Shown here one piece after another: positions 32,181-44,560 of a stretch of 64,000 bases of DNA (position 1 is its first letter; the number at the start of each line of letters is the position of its first letter). This DNA is from Gnetum montanum. Taxonomy: Eukaryota > Streptophyta > Gnetopsida > Gnetales > Gnetaceae. Made by a program: the position numbers and the translations under genes. The notes beneath the pieces were generated by a model, which worked only from the letters and a program-made list of their open reading frames with translations, did no database searches and was not told the origin of the DNA. The stretch lies in contig MNCI01006165.1 of assembly GCA_015680685.1 (NCBI GenBank), forward strand, positions 64,783 through 128,782. Reading direction: 5' to 3'.

Positions 32181-33451
32181 ATGGCTCCTAAACATGGACA
32201 ACAAGGAGGACACTCTCAAGGTGTACCCAAATGACCAAGGAGAGGTAGAGACCAAACACTTCCTAAGGAACATGCAATGTAGGAGGCACAATCATTCAAC
32301 ATCCATCAAGAGCCTCCTGTTGCTGCACAATCAGGACAAGCGAAAGGAGGAATAGCTAAAGTGCTTGAACAGGGATAACATCACACGTTGTCCCTAGAAT
32401 TCATGCAAGAAATCCACAAAAGGTCCATGTTAGAAACTGTGATTGTGGAACTAAACTTTGGACCTTTCACAAAATTTTTTCTTGAGGCTGTTAGGGACCA
32501 GCTCAAAGGGTCTCCATTATAGCCTATCCTCTCTGAAATTCATGCCTGGTACTTAGGAGAAATGTACCAATTTTGGCATAATAAAGAAGAAGGTACCATA
32601 GTTGACATTGGTGGTGTGTTTGTAGATTTTTATGCCAAGGCCATTTTGAAATTGTTAAACCTTTCGAATATAGGGCCGAAATTTGCTCACCTATCCACTT
32701 ACTTTGATGTTAATGCACGAAGAATTTGGTTGGACAGGGCGTACGGCAAAGAGGAAAAGACATATGGGGAGTTGACACTGTAAGAAAGAATATATTTCAA
32801 AATTGGCAACTATAACATCTTCTAAGTTTGATACTTATAACTTATGGAGATTTTGAGGTGATTTGAGGAATGCAAGACAAGGAAGTTTGCATTGCCCTTT
32901 TCCTATCTCATTAAGAAGTTGTGCAGACATGCTGGAATTCTGGGGTACACCAATGACATCCCTAGAAAGGCCAAAAATGCTTCATTCACTGAATTACTAA
33001 AGCCACTAGCCCAAAGGAAGAGTGCTAGTGAGACACTGGAGCTAGAATAAGAATAAACAGTGGGGCCCACTACAACTTAAGCTACAAGGCCTAGCCAACT
33101 CCCAAGTACAAGGCCCAATTAACAACAAGGAGCATGGCCCAACATGAGCTAGCAAGACCAACTACCATCACTACCATAGGATTATCAACTATTGATGAGC
33201 CATCTCAAGGCCATCACTCAGATAGTCAGTTGGGGAAGTCATGATGATGCCAATCTCTTCCATGTCATTGATAATACTGTATGGCCCATACTTTCTATAG
33301 ATCGCACATGAGGTGAGGTGTCCATTCAAATAGGAGGAGAGGAGATGCATTGATCACAACCAATTTTAGTAAATGTTGCATCCTTCCAAGTGCAACTAGA
33401 GACTGATGAAGGGGATACAATAGTGGTAATGCAATATCAAGATGTAGCAGG
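32181..33451 (+). pseudogene. Third ORF of element Z2, first half, split by X
   Basis: ATG 32181 (MAPKHGQQGGHSQGVPK) follows a GATTGTAG acceptor-like site. The domain includes FGPFTKFFLEAVRDQLKGSP, YQFWHNKEEGTIVDIGGVFV, FYAKAILKLLN, ARRIWLDRAYG, and SYLIKKLCRHAGILGYTNDI. This resembles the plant transposon protein domain of Athila-type third ORFs; the name is from pattern memory. Several stops replace Gln or Trp codons. The frame reaches QYQDVAG and is cut by X at 33451; it resumes in phase at 50795. Function unknown; an env-like role has been proposed for some such ORFs, but I see no membrane segment. Confidence 0.6.
33447..33451 (+). repeat. Left target-site copy of element X
   Basis: GCAGG directly before the X 5' LTR. 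The right copy at 50790-50794 reads ACGGG: two transitions, as expected from decay. The third-ORF frame is continuous if one copy is removed. Confidence 0.65.
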
Positions 33452-34794
33452 TGAAACACCATGAAATTTTGAGACCTCGATGGTTCAGCAAAATTTGGCG
33501 ATTCAAACAAGGAGTTGCGACAAGGCATGGCACAACGAGTTCCCTTCTTTGTTCAAGGTCTGTCCTACCACTCTGTGTAGCACGGCAAAAAAATGAATTG
33601 TAGAAGATAGGACAAAACGATGGGTGCATGACAGCAAGTCTTACATTTTGCGAGTTTTCTATGTTCCAAAATCTCAACATTTAGTATATTACGCTACATT
33701 ACGTGATATAGCATAATGCTGCGATATGCAGCATAGCATCAAAGACAGTCAGCCATAGCATCAAAAAATGGCTAAGTGGGGCCATTACACTGCATTACAC
33801 AGTGCGGTGTAATAAGACCCCTAAAGAGATTAGAAACAGAGCAAGCATGGCAACAATATTTCAACTTTTGCAGTTTCGGCATTTTACACTGAATTACGCT
33901 ATGATGTGCAATGTAGCGTAATACAAGCAACGACAAGCATCGGTAGTCCGTACGCCACAACACGCTCTCTAGCGTATTATAGCATAATCAAAAGATAGTC
34001 TATTACCAAAGCTCAGACGAAGGTAATTTACGACGTGCTACACAGCATAGTGTCGCAGGCTTCAACAACGACACATTGAGTTAACAACATCTTATGAGTT
34101 TAGGACATGCGTCACTTAAACCGCGTTCTCCTCCTAACCCTAAGCTTATAAATGCTCCAGTTGACGAAGATCAAAGGGGTGGGCAAAAATTTTTTTTTCT
34201 CCTTCAAAGGTTGGCAGGAGAGCAAAAGAGGATCAGTGATTGTGAGAGTATTGAAGTTGATTGGCAAGAACCCTTGATCAGAAACAATCGTCTGATAAAT
34301 ATTCTGCCCCCAGGGGTCTGACTTCCTTGCGCCAAGATAGGCTAAAATAAGGTAGATTGACCCTTGCTTGTTTCATCTTCTTTCTTGCTGTTGGCATGTG
34401 CTTTGTCCAAACCAAAGCCCATCTATAATCATTGTACCTGATATATTGTGTTCATGAATTAAATTTTAGATCTTGTGGTCATATCCTCTATAAATCTAAT
34501 TCTTTGTGTCTCATTTATACAGATTTGGGCAATTGCCCTACATTTACATGGCTTTCAATTATTTTCTTTAGGATTAACAACATTACATCCCCTCATAAAG
34601 AGTTGTCATTTTTCCATTAAATTATTATAGAAATTTTACTGATTAAGTAAGTCCCTGTCTAATCGACAAGACCGTTTAGGGCACCTCAGATTTGTTTCTT
34701 TCTCTAGCATGATCCTTGCATGGATCTGGGGTTAAAACTATGTACATGGACTTTCTTTCAGTATTTCCAATGACCAACATTTTTCGTCGTTACA
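33452..34794 (+). repeat. 5' LTR of element X
   Basis: 1343 bp, TGAAACACCATGAAAT to TTTTTCGTCGTTACA. The U3 holds a cluster of TTACGC/GCGTAA motifs and palindromes (33690-34060), such as ATGCTGC-GATAT-GCAGCAT at 33716-33734. The core promoter has telobox AACCCTAA (34136-34143) and TATAAAT (34147-34153). Many CG sites kept in the 3' LTR are TG or CA here, so this copy has lost more CpG. Confidence 0.9.
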
Positions 34795-34799
34795 ATTTT

Positions 34800-34817
34800 C
34801 TAGCGCTAGAAGGATGG
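34800..34817 (+). other. Primer binding site of element X
   Basis: CTAGCGCTAGAAGGATGG lies 5 bp after the LTR. It is the same type as TGGTGCTAGAAGGAGGG of W, with two changes. The 220-bp leader to the gag ATG has no other feature. Confidence 0.55.
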
Positions 34818-35036
34818 CCTTCATATCCAATCCGTATTTTACGGGTAGTCTTGTAAGCTATCTGTACCCGTTGTCAATCAACGTAAACATAATACCCCAG
34901 AGGTTGTTTACAAGATTGTGTGGTGCAAATTAGTTGCCCCGACGATTCCTTTGGAATCCTACAACATAGAAAGCCCCGATTGCTTTTGTCCTTTTGATCT
35001 TTACCCTTATTGTCATTACCTCTGAATCACGTAAAA

Positions 35037-37330
35037 ATGGTTACATCAACCACAGTTGTTGACACCACCAACCTAGAAAACCCTTGGACCATGCAAGTCA
35101 CGCTTCCAGTGGTCGAGCCACCAACCAGTCTGGTGCGACCGCGCTGCTCCCTCAGGCTTCAAAACAAAGAGCCTGAGGGACACGCCCAGCATAAAGAACA
35201 TTACAATTTCCTCTATGCTAAACTAGTAGCAAACTTGCCCCTTTATCTGCAAGAACTCGAAGAAAAATGAGAATACAAGTTCATATACTGTGACAGGAAG
35301 GAATATATTCCTTCACCTGAGGCCATTGTGTCCCTGACAGACCAACAAAGGTGGATCCTAGATCAAATGCTAATGGCGAGGACATTGCCAAAACAACTGG
35401 AAAGGTTGTTCCATGATGAAGTGCTTCACAACGGGCAAGATGATCTAGAATCTTGCTCTAAGAGAGGCAGTCATGCCGATTTCACCATGGCCCCTTCCTC
35501 CATGACGTTGCGCCTAAATCCATTGTTCATGGTTACCACACCTTTAACCTTATATAATACTAATCGAGTCCCACACTCGCCATGTCTACATTTTGTTTCC
35601 TCAACTATGCTCCCAAATGAAGGTCCATCACAAGTTATTCCCCAGCTAGTGCAACCGCCTAACCCGTCTCATCGTACCCCTACGCCTACACCACCACATG
35701 TGCACGCGATACCCACAATGTCGACTACACTCCCGATTCACACGACAAAACCTGCCACCACAGCATGGTGGGCTCCCAACATGTCTCTTATTGTGCATCC
35801 TGTGCAAATGCACAACCATGCCCACCATCAAGGCCAGGTCCTGCAAGTGCTAAACCCAATTGCAGGATTGCTGCCAGTGCCCCCGGTTATGCAAGTAGCG
35901 TACCCAATGGTGCAGCCAATGGTGGCTGCCCCATCCGCACCAACCACTAGATGGTAGATGCCACAAACAACACTACCTACAGGGACTATCCTGATAGCAC
36001 TAACCATTGGCCAAGCAATTACCTCCATTCCACTACCTGGTGTGGCTCCTCTGGTCACTCCACAAACAACCTTGTCATCTACGAGTCTGGATCAAGCCTT
36101 CCAGCTCATTCAGACCCTTAAAGAGGAGGTCAAGCGCCTCAAGGCTGCTGGTTCTGATGTGGTACAAGTCATAGATTTCTACCATGATGATCCTATTAGT
36201 CTAGCAATTCCAGTCTTGTCACTGCCTCCAAGGATGCTCCTTCCTCATTTTACAAAATACAGCAGGGAAGGTGATCCTAACGCCCATCTCGTCACTTTTA
36301 GATCAGAGTCCTTATTGCTACAACAATGGCCACATACTGTAATCTGTGTCTTTGCTATGTCCTTAACGGATAAAGCTTTAGATTGGTATCGAGCACTTCC
36401 GCGCACTTCCATCTCAACTTTGGAAGAGCTGCTGACCCATTTTGTGACTCGTTTCAAATACAACCTAAAGTCAGAAGTCACACTGGACCAACTTATGGGA
36501 GTTAAACAAGACCTGTTCGAGTTGGTTCAAAAGTTCATACAGTGGGGGAGTGCCACCTTGAACGAAATCTGTGAACCCATCACGGAGGCCCATTTATTGG
36601 CAATCTTCAAGGGAGCAGTCAACGACTTCATCAAGTCTAAGTTGTATTACCTCGCTCCCCATTCCCTCAGCCATGCCTTTGCTCAGACTAAGAGCATCCA
36701 AGACACGGTGGAGGCTAGCAAAGATCTAACGTATGTGGCTTACAAAAATACCCACAACAAAGGTAAGGATAAAGGAAAAGCCACAATAACTACAGTGGCA
36801 GCGGTTGTTGAGGGGCCAAGAAGAAAAACAACAACAAAAAGAAAATAACTATAGAGCCTGCTGAGCTAACAACTAGCTCAAACGTCCCCAATCAAGAAGC
36901 TCCTTCTGCCCCTAAAGCACCCCCATAACTGAGGCCAAAATTTGAGCGTAAGGACCATTCAAATTACGTAGCCCTACTTATAAAACCTTCTGAATTCCTG
37001 AAACAATTACTGGGAACTAGTCATATTTGACCCAAGGCGGTGTCCAAGGAGGCCTTGAAATGTCATAGGCGCCATTGTGAGTTACTCAAGAACCCCTCCT
37101 TGGCCCAACCCAATGAACTACCAGTTCCCAAGAACTTTAAGCTAGACCAATTCTGCGACTACCATTAATTGTGCGACCACGATACAGACTACTTCTAGGC
37201 GTTGAAAGATGACATTCAACACATGATTGATCAAGGTAACTTGATCTTGGGTAGCAGTAGTCTAGCTCACCCAGAAAACCAAGCCCTGCATGTGTACCAA
37301 GACCCGTTCAACACAAATAACGCAGGGTAC
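35037..37330 (+). pseudogene. gag of element X
   Basis: ATG 35037 (MVTSTTVVDTTNLENPW) opens a frame that runs to 36848, broken by TGA 35268 and TAG 35955. A Pro/His/Thr-rich region (35600-35950) precedes LIQTLKEEVKRLKAAGSDVV and the capsid core: DPNAHLVTFRSESLLLQQWP, MSLTDKALDWYRALPRTSI, LEELLTHFVTRFKYN, LMGVKQDLFELVQKFIQW. The zinc-finger block near 37150 reads CDYH-stop-LCDHDTDYF, decayed from the CxxH...GH...C pattern that Y keeps. Gag is a cytoplasmic particle protein. The capsid core itself (35958-36848, 297 codons) is open. Confidence 0.85.
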
Positions 37331-37845
37331 ACAATTAATGCGGTAGGAGCAGAGGGTGACAAATAGGCATAGCTAGAAAAATCTTTCATGCTACGAACAC
37401 ATCCTCGTTCTTCCCAAATAATGGAGTCAATAGCATCGACAAGTGGTGCTCTACGACAACCTTTTATCCTTCGAGCCCCTTCTCAGATAAATTCTCGACA
37501 ACCCATTATCGGTAAAGCGGCGGCCAGCACGCGCCCATGCCTAAAGCCCCCTTTGTCATCAGGGTGCCAAAACCATTGGCAGCCCCCCCTATACAAGAGC
37601 AAAACTCCAAGTCAAACTCCTGATCCCAATTTAACAGAAAAGAAGAAGGAGGTATGACAATTGGTACGGCCAAAGATCGTATTACGTTGGGGTTTTCTAA
37701 GCCTAAACCCCTCGCCTCTGTACCCTTGGCCCCATTTTCTAAAGATGGCAAAGTTAAGCAAATGCAACCATCTACTCCCGGTAGAAAGAAGCATAGCCCT
37801 TGACTAGATGTCACCCCTCCCTAAGAAATTCATCTCCTAGGGAGA

Positions 37846-38760
37846 ATGGAAGAGGAAAAAGATGAAAAGCAACTAGATCGCAGGCAGGATCTCTTCGATG
37901 CCTTTACGCAAGTCAAACAGGCTCTTAAACAAAAGAATACAACACTGAGCCTTTATGACTTGCTCATGACGTCGCAGAAACACCGTGAGGCCATGGTTCA
38001 CATGCTAACGTCCATACCCGTGGACGAGAGCCTGCCAACGGATGAAGAAGCGATTCATTCCATTATGCTTCCTCTCATGGCTGAGAAACTAAGGCCTTCC
38101 TCGTTGACCTTTGGTGATGAGTCCATTAAGGATGACCCAGAAAAGGATCATGTGACAATGGTGCCCATGTTCATCACCATTCGGGTTGGTCAACACCGAA
38201 TTTGGAGGGTACATGTGGATGATGGGGCGGTCGCTAATGTCATCCCCTACCCCATAGTGGATAAGCTAGGTCTGATCAATCAGATCGGTCCTACCACAAC
38301 ATTGTGCTTAAAGTTGTTCAACGAGGCACGAGTGTTAGTCAAAGGCACTGTGCACATTAACTTCGTGGCCAGGGAGCAATCTTCATTGTCGTTGAAGAGA
38401 TGCCTGGTTTTAACTTGATCCTAGGGAGGTCTTGGTTGGCTCAACAGAGGGCGGTTTCATCACCTATACATCAAGAGATCCATCTACAGTACGCAGGAGG
38501 AGAGGTGGTTATCCATGGTGATGAAATAACCCCTTAGGCTATTAATAACATAGAAATGGAACAGGGGTCGAAAGTCGAAATGCCTGAAGATCAGTCCCCT
38601 GTCTGAATACTCGAACAAGCCAAAACAGTGGCTGATGACAGCCTAGCTTGGGCTGAGCTACCATTCCTAGAAGAAGAGTGTGATGTGAAGGAAAAGGGTG
38701 GTAAATCCCCTCATCTTTACGTGTCACCAAAAATAAAAGTGATCAGGAAACAATTGCAAG
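37846..38760 (+). pseudogene. Aspartic protease and linker of element X
   Basis: Starts in the linker (SLYDLLMTSQKHREAMVHML, then ESLPTDEEAIH) and reaches MFITIRVGQHRIWRVHVDDG, with DDGAVANVIPYPIVDKLGL as the active-site block usual in Tat elements. A shift near 38380 separates it from the next-frame block VEEMPGFNLILGRSWLAQQ, the 'LGRPWL' motif. Beyond it a short acidic tail (38560-38760) leads to the repeat array. Compared with the Y copy, the central domain is equally kept but the frame is broken. Confidence 0.8.
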
Positions 38761-39417
38761 GCTAGCCAATAAGCCCGGTCATCTGACTACAGTAAAGTTT
38801 ACGCATATTTTCTCTCATCATGCTATCCCATCTTTGCTTTACAAACACTTATCTTATTTTTTTTATGCTTACACTTATTTCTACATTTCCACCAGCTATT
38901 CTCATTTATACTTATGTTTTTACACTCCTACTAGTTATTTTTCTCACTTTTAATTTTATCTAAAGTTAATCATGTAACACCATGGCCCGAAATGGCCTAA
39001 AATTAACCATGGCCTGAAATGGCCTAAAACTACCCATGGCCCAAAATGGCCTAAAACTACCCATGGACCGCAATGGCCTTAAACTATCTATTTAAATCAT
39101 AGTTTATGCTTAAACTAGTCAAAGGCCCGAAATGGCCCAAGACTAGTTGCCTTATTTACGCTTTGCACCTGATTTATCCAATAGCCTACAATGACTTTAT
39201 GTTGGTAACTTCATTTACCCTATATGCCTAAAACTGTATGCCATTTCTCATGACATCAAAATTTACTAATTTACACTTTGCATAAAACGAGAATAGCAAC
39301 AATAAAAAGACATCAACTTAGACCAAATAGTGCATTAAAATGTCGAAATAAAACAAAATATTGTCTTTCTCATCATTTAAAAATAAAAAAAAATGGACTG
39401 TGGTCAATACAGTCACA
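38761..39417 (+). repeat. Post-protease repeat array of X and flanking non-coding DNA
   Basis: Between 38975 and 39150 the sequence repeats units of about 27-30 bp with 'CATGGCC(C/T)GAAATGGCCTAAAACTAC'. Units lie near 38982, 39008, 39036 and 39062, with weaker ones at 39125 and 39180. The array sits just beyond the 3' end of the antisense gene. Y has the same kind of array after its protease and V has a related one at 63130-63225. The rest of the segment holds no coding region. Confidence 0.65.
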
Positions 39418-42400
39418 TTATGTGTCTCCTTTGTCCCCACTGTCACCCGTGTCCCTCAGCTCAATCTCCACCCCGAGCAAATCATCCTCATAGGAGCCAC
39501 CTTTTTTAGGTGGCATTTCTTCATGAAGATGGCCTTCCCTGTTAGGCTCTTTTGTATGAAGTTGTTTGCCATGGAGTTGATCACTACTATTGAGCTCTGT
39601 CCCTTGCAAACCCCCTTTGTGAGGACCGTCACCCACATTATGCTCGTCTCGATGAACAACCCCCTCAGGTCATTCCTGCAGTCATACATAACACGTATAG
39701 TGATGGCACAATCAAAACTAGGTATCACAAAAAGCATAATAAAACAAACACTCACCTGTGATGGTCCTGCATCAGTAGCAAACAGAATTTGTTCTAAGAC
39801 AATCCATAGACATTGCATAATCTCGTCCTCGGTAAGCTCAAACCAAACCCCATCTCCTAGATTAGCCCCAGCCTTCACCTTCCCTTTCTCCATAGGAGTC
39901 CAGTGAGGTGGTTCAGGGAAGAAGGAAGGGATGGTTGTCTCCCCCCAGGAAGAGTCATTTCCCTTTCTGGAGAAGTGCTCACTGTCACTTACTCCTGGAA
40001 CTTTTCAAATGCGCTAGAAGCACCTATAACGTCAAGGAATAGTCGAAGAGACTGAGCCTCGATGGCGAAGTCCCTATACTATTGACGGTAGGCAGCGCAG
40101 TCCCACTTATAAATATGTTTATGATCTTTTTGCATCTACCCCCATTCTTGCACACTCATGCTATAGTCCTTCCAGTCTTGATTCTTTTGAGCTAGGAGAT
40201 CCATTTGCATCCATTGCTCGACCAGTTCACGGCTAGTTTGGATGCTATTTCGGACGACCGACCAATAATGGGCGTAGTCTATAATAGTCGTTCGCCAATC
40301 CTTGTTGCTTGTCCCCTAAGCTTGCATGAATTCATTCTGTGACCTTAGATACCCAACCTCATCACGTAGAGCTACCCTCTCCTTCTTCGACCTTTGCAAT
40401 CTTCTTCAAAGATCCTCGTTTACATTCTAACATTCTCACAAGGAGTGAGTCAAGCGTACCACACATTTACGCATTTCATCATAAATGCTACATGGCACAA
40501 TGGTCACTTCTGGTGAGGGCTTAATGATATCTAAATCGATAGGCTCTAACGGGTCCCATCTGAGGTGAGCTCCTAATAACATAAAAATAATAGTTAGGCA
40601 TAATTAGAAAGCATAATGCCATAGTAAAATAACCTTTGTGTAATGATTGTAGTGTAATAGCTTTAGGATCGATTCGCTCTAAGCGATCAATCATATCTTG
40701 AATGACACCCTCCATAAAGACGAATTTATCAGGAATTCTCTCCAGGATTAAGTCACCACTATTGTCAAGGGCACGCTCTAGTCACCTATTACGCAGAACA
40801 AAAGGTATGACTGAGACATTACAATGACCAGTACAACCTATAGAAGTTGTCTAGAGTCTACCACTACGTTGTAAGAACAAAAATTAATTTTATCAGATAA
40901 AAAACCACTTGCCTCATTTAGTTCCAGCCGCAAGGACTTCAGCATCCTCCACAGCTATTTCCTCTTCACGCACAGGAGGCTGTGCACTTCTTTCCTTATT
41001 AACTAGGGCCTCTTCTTTCAAGACTGAGGCCCCTTTTCTGCACCGTAAAACCATGGCCCGTATTTCAGGGGTTAACCTTTCTATAACCTTCTCCTTTGCT
41101 ATCACATAACGTTTTCAGTTAGCACGAAATTCTACTCTAGTTCAGTGAATTGTGACATAAAAGTGTCTATACGCAACATGGATGTAACCATTAGCACATT
41201 CCTTTGCTTACCTGCTAGAGGATTACTCCTTCAAAACTTGACCTGCATCTTCTACCTTGCACTACTTTTTGGCTCGACGGACTCCTTGGTCAAACGAGGC
41301 TTCTTCCAAGGCACCAACAAGTCCACTATCTCAGTTGCCAGGCGCTTCCCCCTCGACACATCACCTATATAGGAGGGGAGTGCCCCACCCACACTATCTG
41401 GACCCCGCATTTGAGGTGCCACCATGTCCCTAGTCGTTACAGATAATGACTCCCCGATCCCTTCAGGAGGGTCCTGTGACTGGACAGTGCTGAAAAAATG
41501 GGAAATCCATGATTTAGAAATCTAGTCGTGGTCCTGCTGCATCCAGACTCCATCTCGTTGGACAACCATAAACTCGGTAAAGCATCGGAAGCAAGCTATA
41601 GAAAAGGAAAAATGCACGTTGAAGCGGGACTCCAGCTTCTTGCGAAGCTTGACCATTTCAATGCACACGCCTTTGGCAAACTAGCTAGCCCAATTGAATC
41701 GCATCCCCTCCTTCATAACCTCTCCCATAATGCAAGCTTGTTCTATAGTGAGGAATCTCCCTTGGGAGAGTGTCTTGGGGAAGGCCCGGGCTCAAAAAAG
41801 AGGGTAAATGGTGCTCACCACTTCCAACTCAATCCCATTGGTAGGAATCCCTTTGGCCTCCTTCTTAACCCCTAGCCACTCCTCTATCCCCTCCTGACAT
41901 TTGGCACTCCTCTTCGACCTTTCCTCTATAGGAAAGCCATCAGAGGGGACCTCGAAGATATCAGCGAATAGGTGAGTGTCAATGTCAAGATTTATGCGCA
42001 CGTTGAGTATGCGTACACAGAGATACTCTGCTTCTTCACTGAAGGAGTTGACTAAGGTCAACATTTCACCCATGGTAACATCAGGAGTTATGGCCAAGAA
42101 TAGGTCCATTAGTCCAGCCTCCTGAAGGTTATTAGTTAAAATAACAGGGGACGCTCTATGGCCGAGCCAACGTTGTGCCTCCTTTATGTCACCATAGCGG
42201 AAAATGATATTGCTCGCGTCACGATCAGAAGCCATGATCGTAATCTCCCATGATTTCCTGACTGCACACATAAAACAATAGCTAAGTCGAGATTGCAAAA
42301 AAAAAAAGTAAAATAAGAAAAACTTTACATATCATCGCTAACTGATGACATTGACACAATTCATCATCGTAATGAAGTTTAGCAGGTCTGAATGACAAAG

Positions 42401-43816
42401 GAAACAGAGGGATTTTCCTTCGCATGTCGGCCACAGTGAGGGGAGGATCCAAGGTCCATTCCTTATCCAACCATCTAGAATTTTTACATCTAGCAAAGAA
42501 GTCGGCATAGCGGGTCGGGTATTCTAGAATTTCGAACTCTAGTTGTTCCATAACAGTGGCCCATACATTGCTAATAGCCGTAAATTCACTAATAGCTCTT
42601 TCGGTTAATGACAAGGTATCATTATCACCCATGAGACCATTGTCATTGATAAAGAATCTATATCACAGGAAATGGGCAAATTCTTTATGTCCAATGTAAA
42701 TCCAGACAACAGTTAGCATGTTGACATACATCAAAACGACACAAATTTAGATTCTTACCCGCCAGCGTAATACACAGTACCAGGTGGATTTTGAAAATAG
42801 GTTGTGAGGTGACGGGCCATGACCAGAGTATTGTAGGCGTGATAGCAGTATAATCTGGGTACCTCCCAAATCCAACTCAAACATCTCAGACCTTTGGCAC
42901 TTTGTTCACATTCTTGTACCTGCGTAGTTTCAATCCTGCCATCCTTCAAGAACCCCAAGATGCCCTACGTTGAACCGACCAGTAACATCTCCAAAATAGT
43001 GATAGCCACATTGCCTGGTAGATGCGACCAGATGATTACGTTGTAGTTATAGAGTAGAAACTATAGAAACCCCTGCACACCTCTTCGGAACCATATCGCC
43101 TCCCCTTTTATACCAGCATGAGGGGGAGGAACATTGGCCATGGGAACATGCATGCAGCACAGAACGTCCACAATGTCCAAAACGATTAGGATGGGCCTTA
43201 ACATAATACTGTGCAATGAAAACATGCTATCATTAGACAAAGCATTTGAACATAAACATTCATCATGCTATAATAGAGTTCGCCTGATTCCTAGAAAATT
43301 ACACATTTCACTAGAAATGCATGGCCAGAATCGCCCAAACCCTTGCAATAGCTCAAGGTCTGTCTCTGAAAATAGTGATGAAAGCAACACCACGTATTAT
43401 TCCAACGTAACATGCAACTATTACGGGAAGGAAAGGAAAATAAAACCCAGATAATACCTAGGTCTTTCGATTATATACAATGTTTGTCCAATATTATCCA
43501 ACATTACCTAAACCCTCGTAACAATATGAGGTTCATCTCCAACAACAAAGACGAAGGTAATACCACAAACCACAATAGCTTAGCCCGCATAAACAGATAC
43601 TAATGCTCAACGTAACATATACATTCCAGAAAACAATAGATGACTATGACGCTGCAACAAATATGATAATAGTGCAAAAGGACGAACGACCACTTATCGG
43701 TTAAGCGAGGTAGCTTCCCGCGCCTCGACTCTGGCTAGCAAAGCCCATTGCAGACTCTCCTGCACTTCGTCAATCCTAGCTAGTTTAGCGTTCTTCGCTT
43801 TGACCTTTGGTGCCAT
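39418..43816 (-). pseudogene. Antisense, intron-bearing gene inside element X (about 1075 codons)
   Basis: Opposite strand to the element, between protease and RT. Exons read: 43816-43698 (MAPKVKAKNAKLARIDEVQE), 43072-42759, 42657-42329, 42261-41212, 41098-40913, 40785-40634, 40572-39756, 39675-39418 (TAA). Donors include GTAAGA, GTAAAG, GTAAGC, GTTATT and GTGAGT; the first is ATAAGT (decayed) and the fifth GCAAGT. Acceptors include GTGTGCAG (twice), TGATATAG, TTATTAG and GACTGCAG. Five of seven junctions keep phase (2/3, 3/4, 4/5, 6/7, 7/8). Introns are 61-625 bp. Contents: a globular N-terminal half (WEVPRLYCYHAYNTLVMARH; ILEYPTRYADFFARC; NIIFRYGDIKEAQRWLGHR), a charged coiled-coil-like part in exon 7 and an acidic end. 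About ten in-frame stops and one shift near 40010 mark decay. Function unknown. Confidence 0.72.
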
Positions 43817-43935
43817 GGCTACAATCGAATGAGTTTTCGTAAATCCCCCGTTCACGCTTTTCTCTTATTCCTCTTCTGCTATAGCCAAATCCAAATTCGC
43901 GATATCTGTAACCTGTTTCAAGTATGAACTATCGG

Positions 43936-43944
43936 TTTATAAGC
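43936..43944 (-). promoter_or_regulatory. Candidate TATA box of the antisense gene
   Basis: The minus strand reads GCTTATAAA, 120 bp upstream of the antisense ATG (43816). A second, stronger TATA-like string, GGTATAAAAGGGG, lies at 43114-43102 inside intron 1, 30 bp before exon 2. Either could drive transcription opposite to the element. This is motif evidence only. Confidence 0.35.
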
Positions 43945-44560
43945 AAAATTCTTAAAACTAATTTTTCTTTCTGTCCGATCGATGTGGAACTTTCCCAAAA
44001 TGTCGGTGTTAGTATGAAATGAAACACAAAGATCAGGGCATTAATTTCGTTGATATCGTGTAGATTGCAATCCAAAACCACCTTAAACTAATACATTTAT
44101 CATCTCATAATCCGGCCGCATTAACTATGGTTTGTACAAAAATTTAAATTTCACAACACGCTAGACATGTCACGTTGCACTTTTCATTTTATTTCATACA
44201 CCAACATCTAGGGAGCCGAGCTTGTTATTATCCTATGACAGGACATATTTGTGATGGTCTACTAAGACCTTAAACTAGGAGCCTCTTAAATGCTAAAAAG
44301 ACAAAAATAAACTCTTATCCATTGGCAGAAAACAATGTAACAACTTCCTTTTGATGTTTTTTGCAGGGTTATTCGCAAATGGATGCAGCTTTATCCGCAC
44401 CATTAGCCTTAACAGGCCCATACGGGAAGACCATTAGACATTTTAACTACGCTGACAGAAATAGAACCTACCCCTTGTGATGCAACCATAGCAACATCAG
44501 AAATATCCCTAGATTGGCCAAAACATTTGACCCAAACTCTAGACCTGGAGGCTAGTGATG
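43945..44560. other. Non-coding interval between antisense gene and RT in X
   Basis: No coding region to about 44500. The antisense promoter should lie at its left end. From about 44545 the plus strand reads the pre-RT linker (DVIEDPLDEIPVVMHEGE). Confidence 0.5.

Noticed and set aside
41528-41875. 115-codon plus-strand frame inside X
   Set aside because: It overlaps exon 4 of the antisense gene, where the minus strand shows a longer phase-consistent reading.
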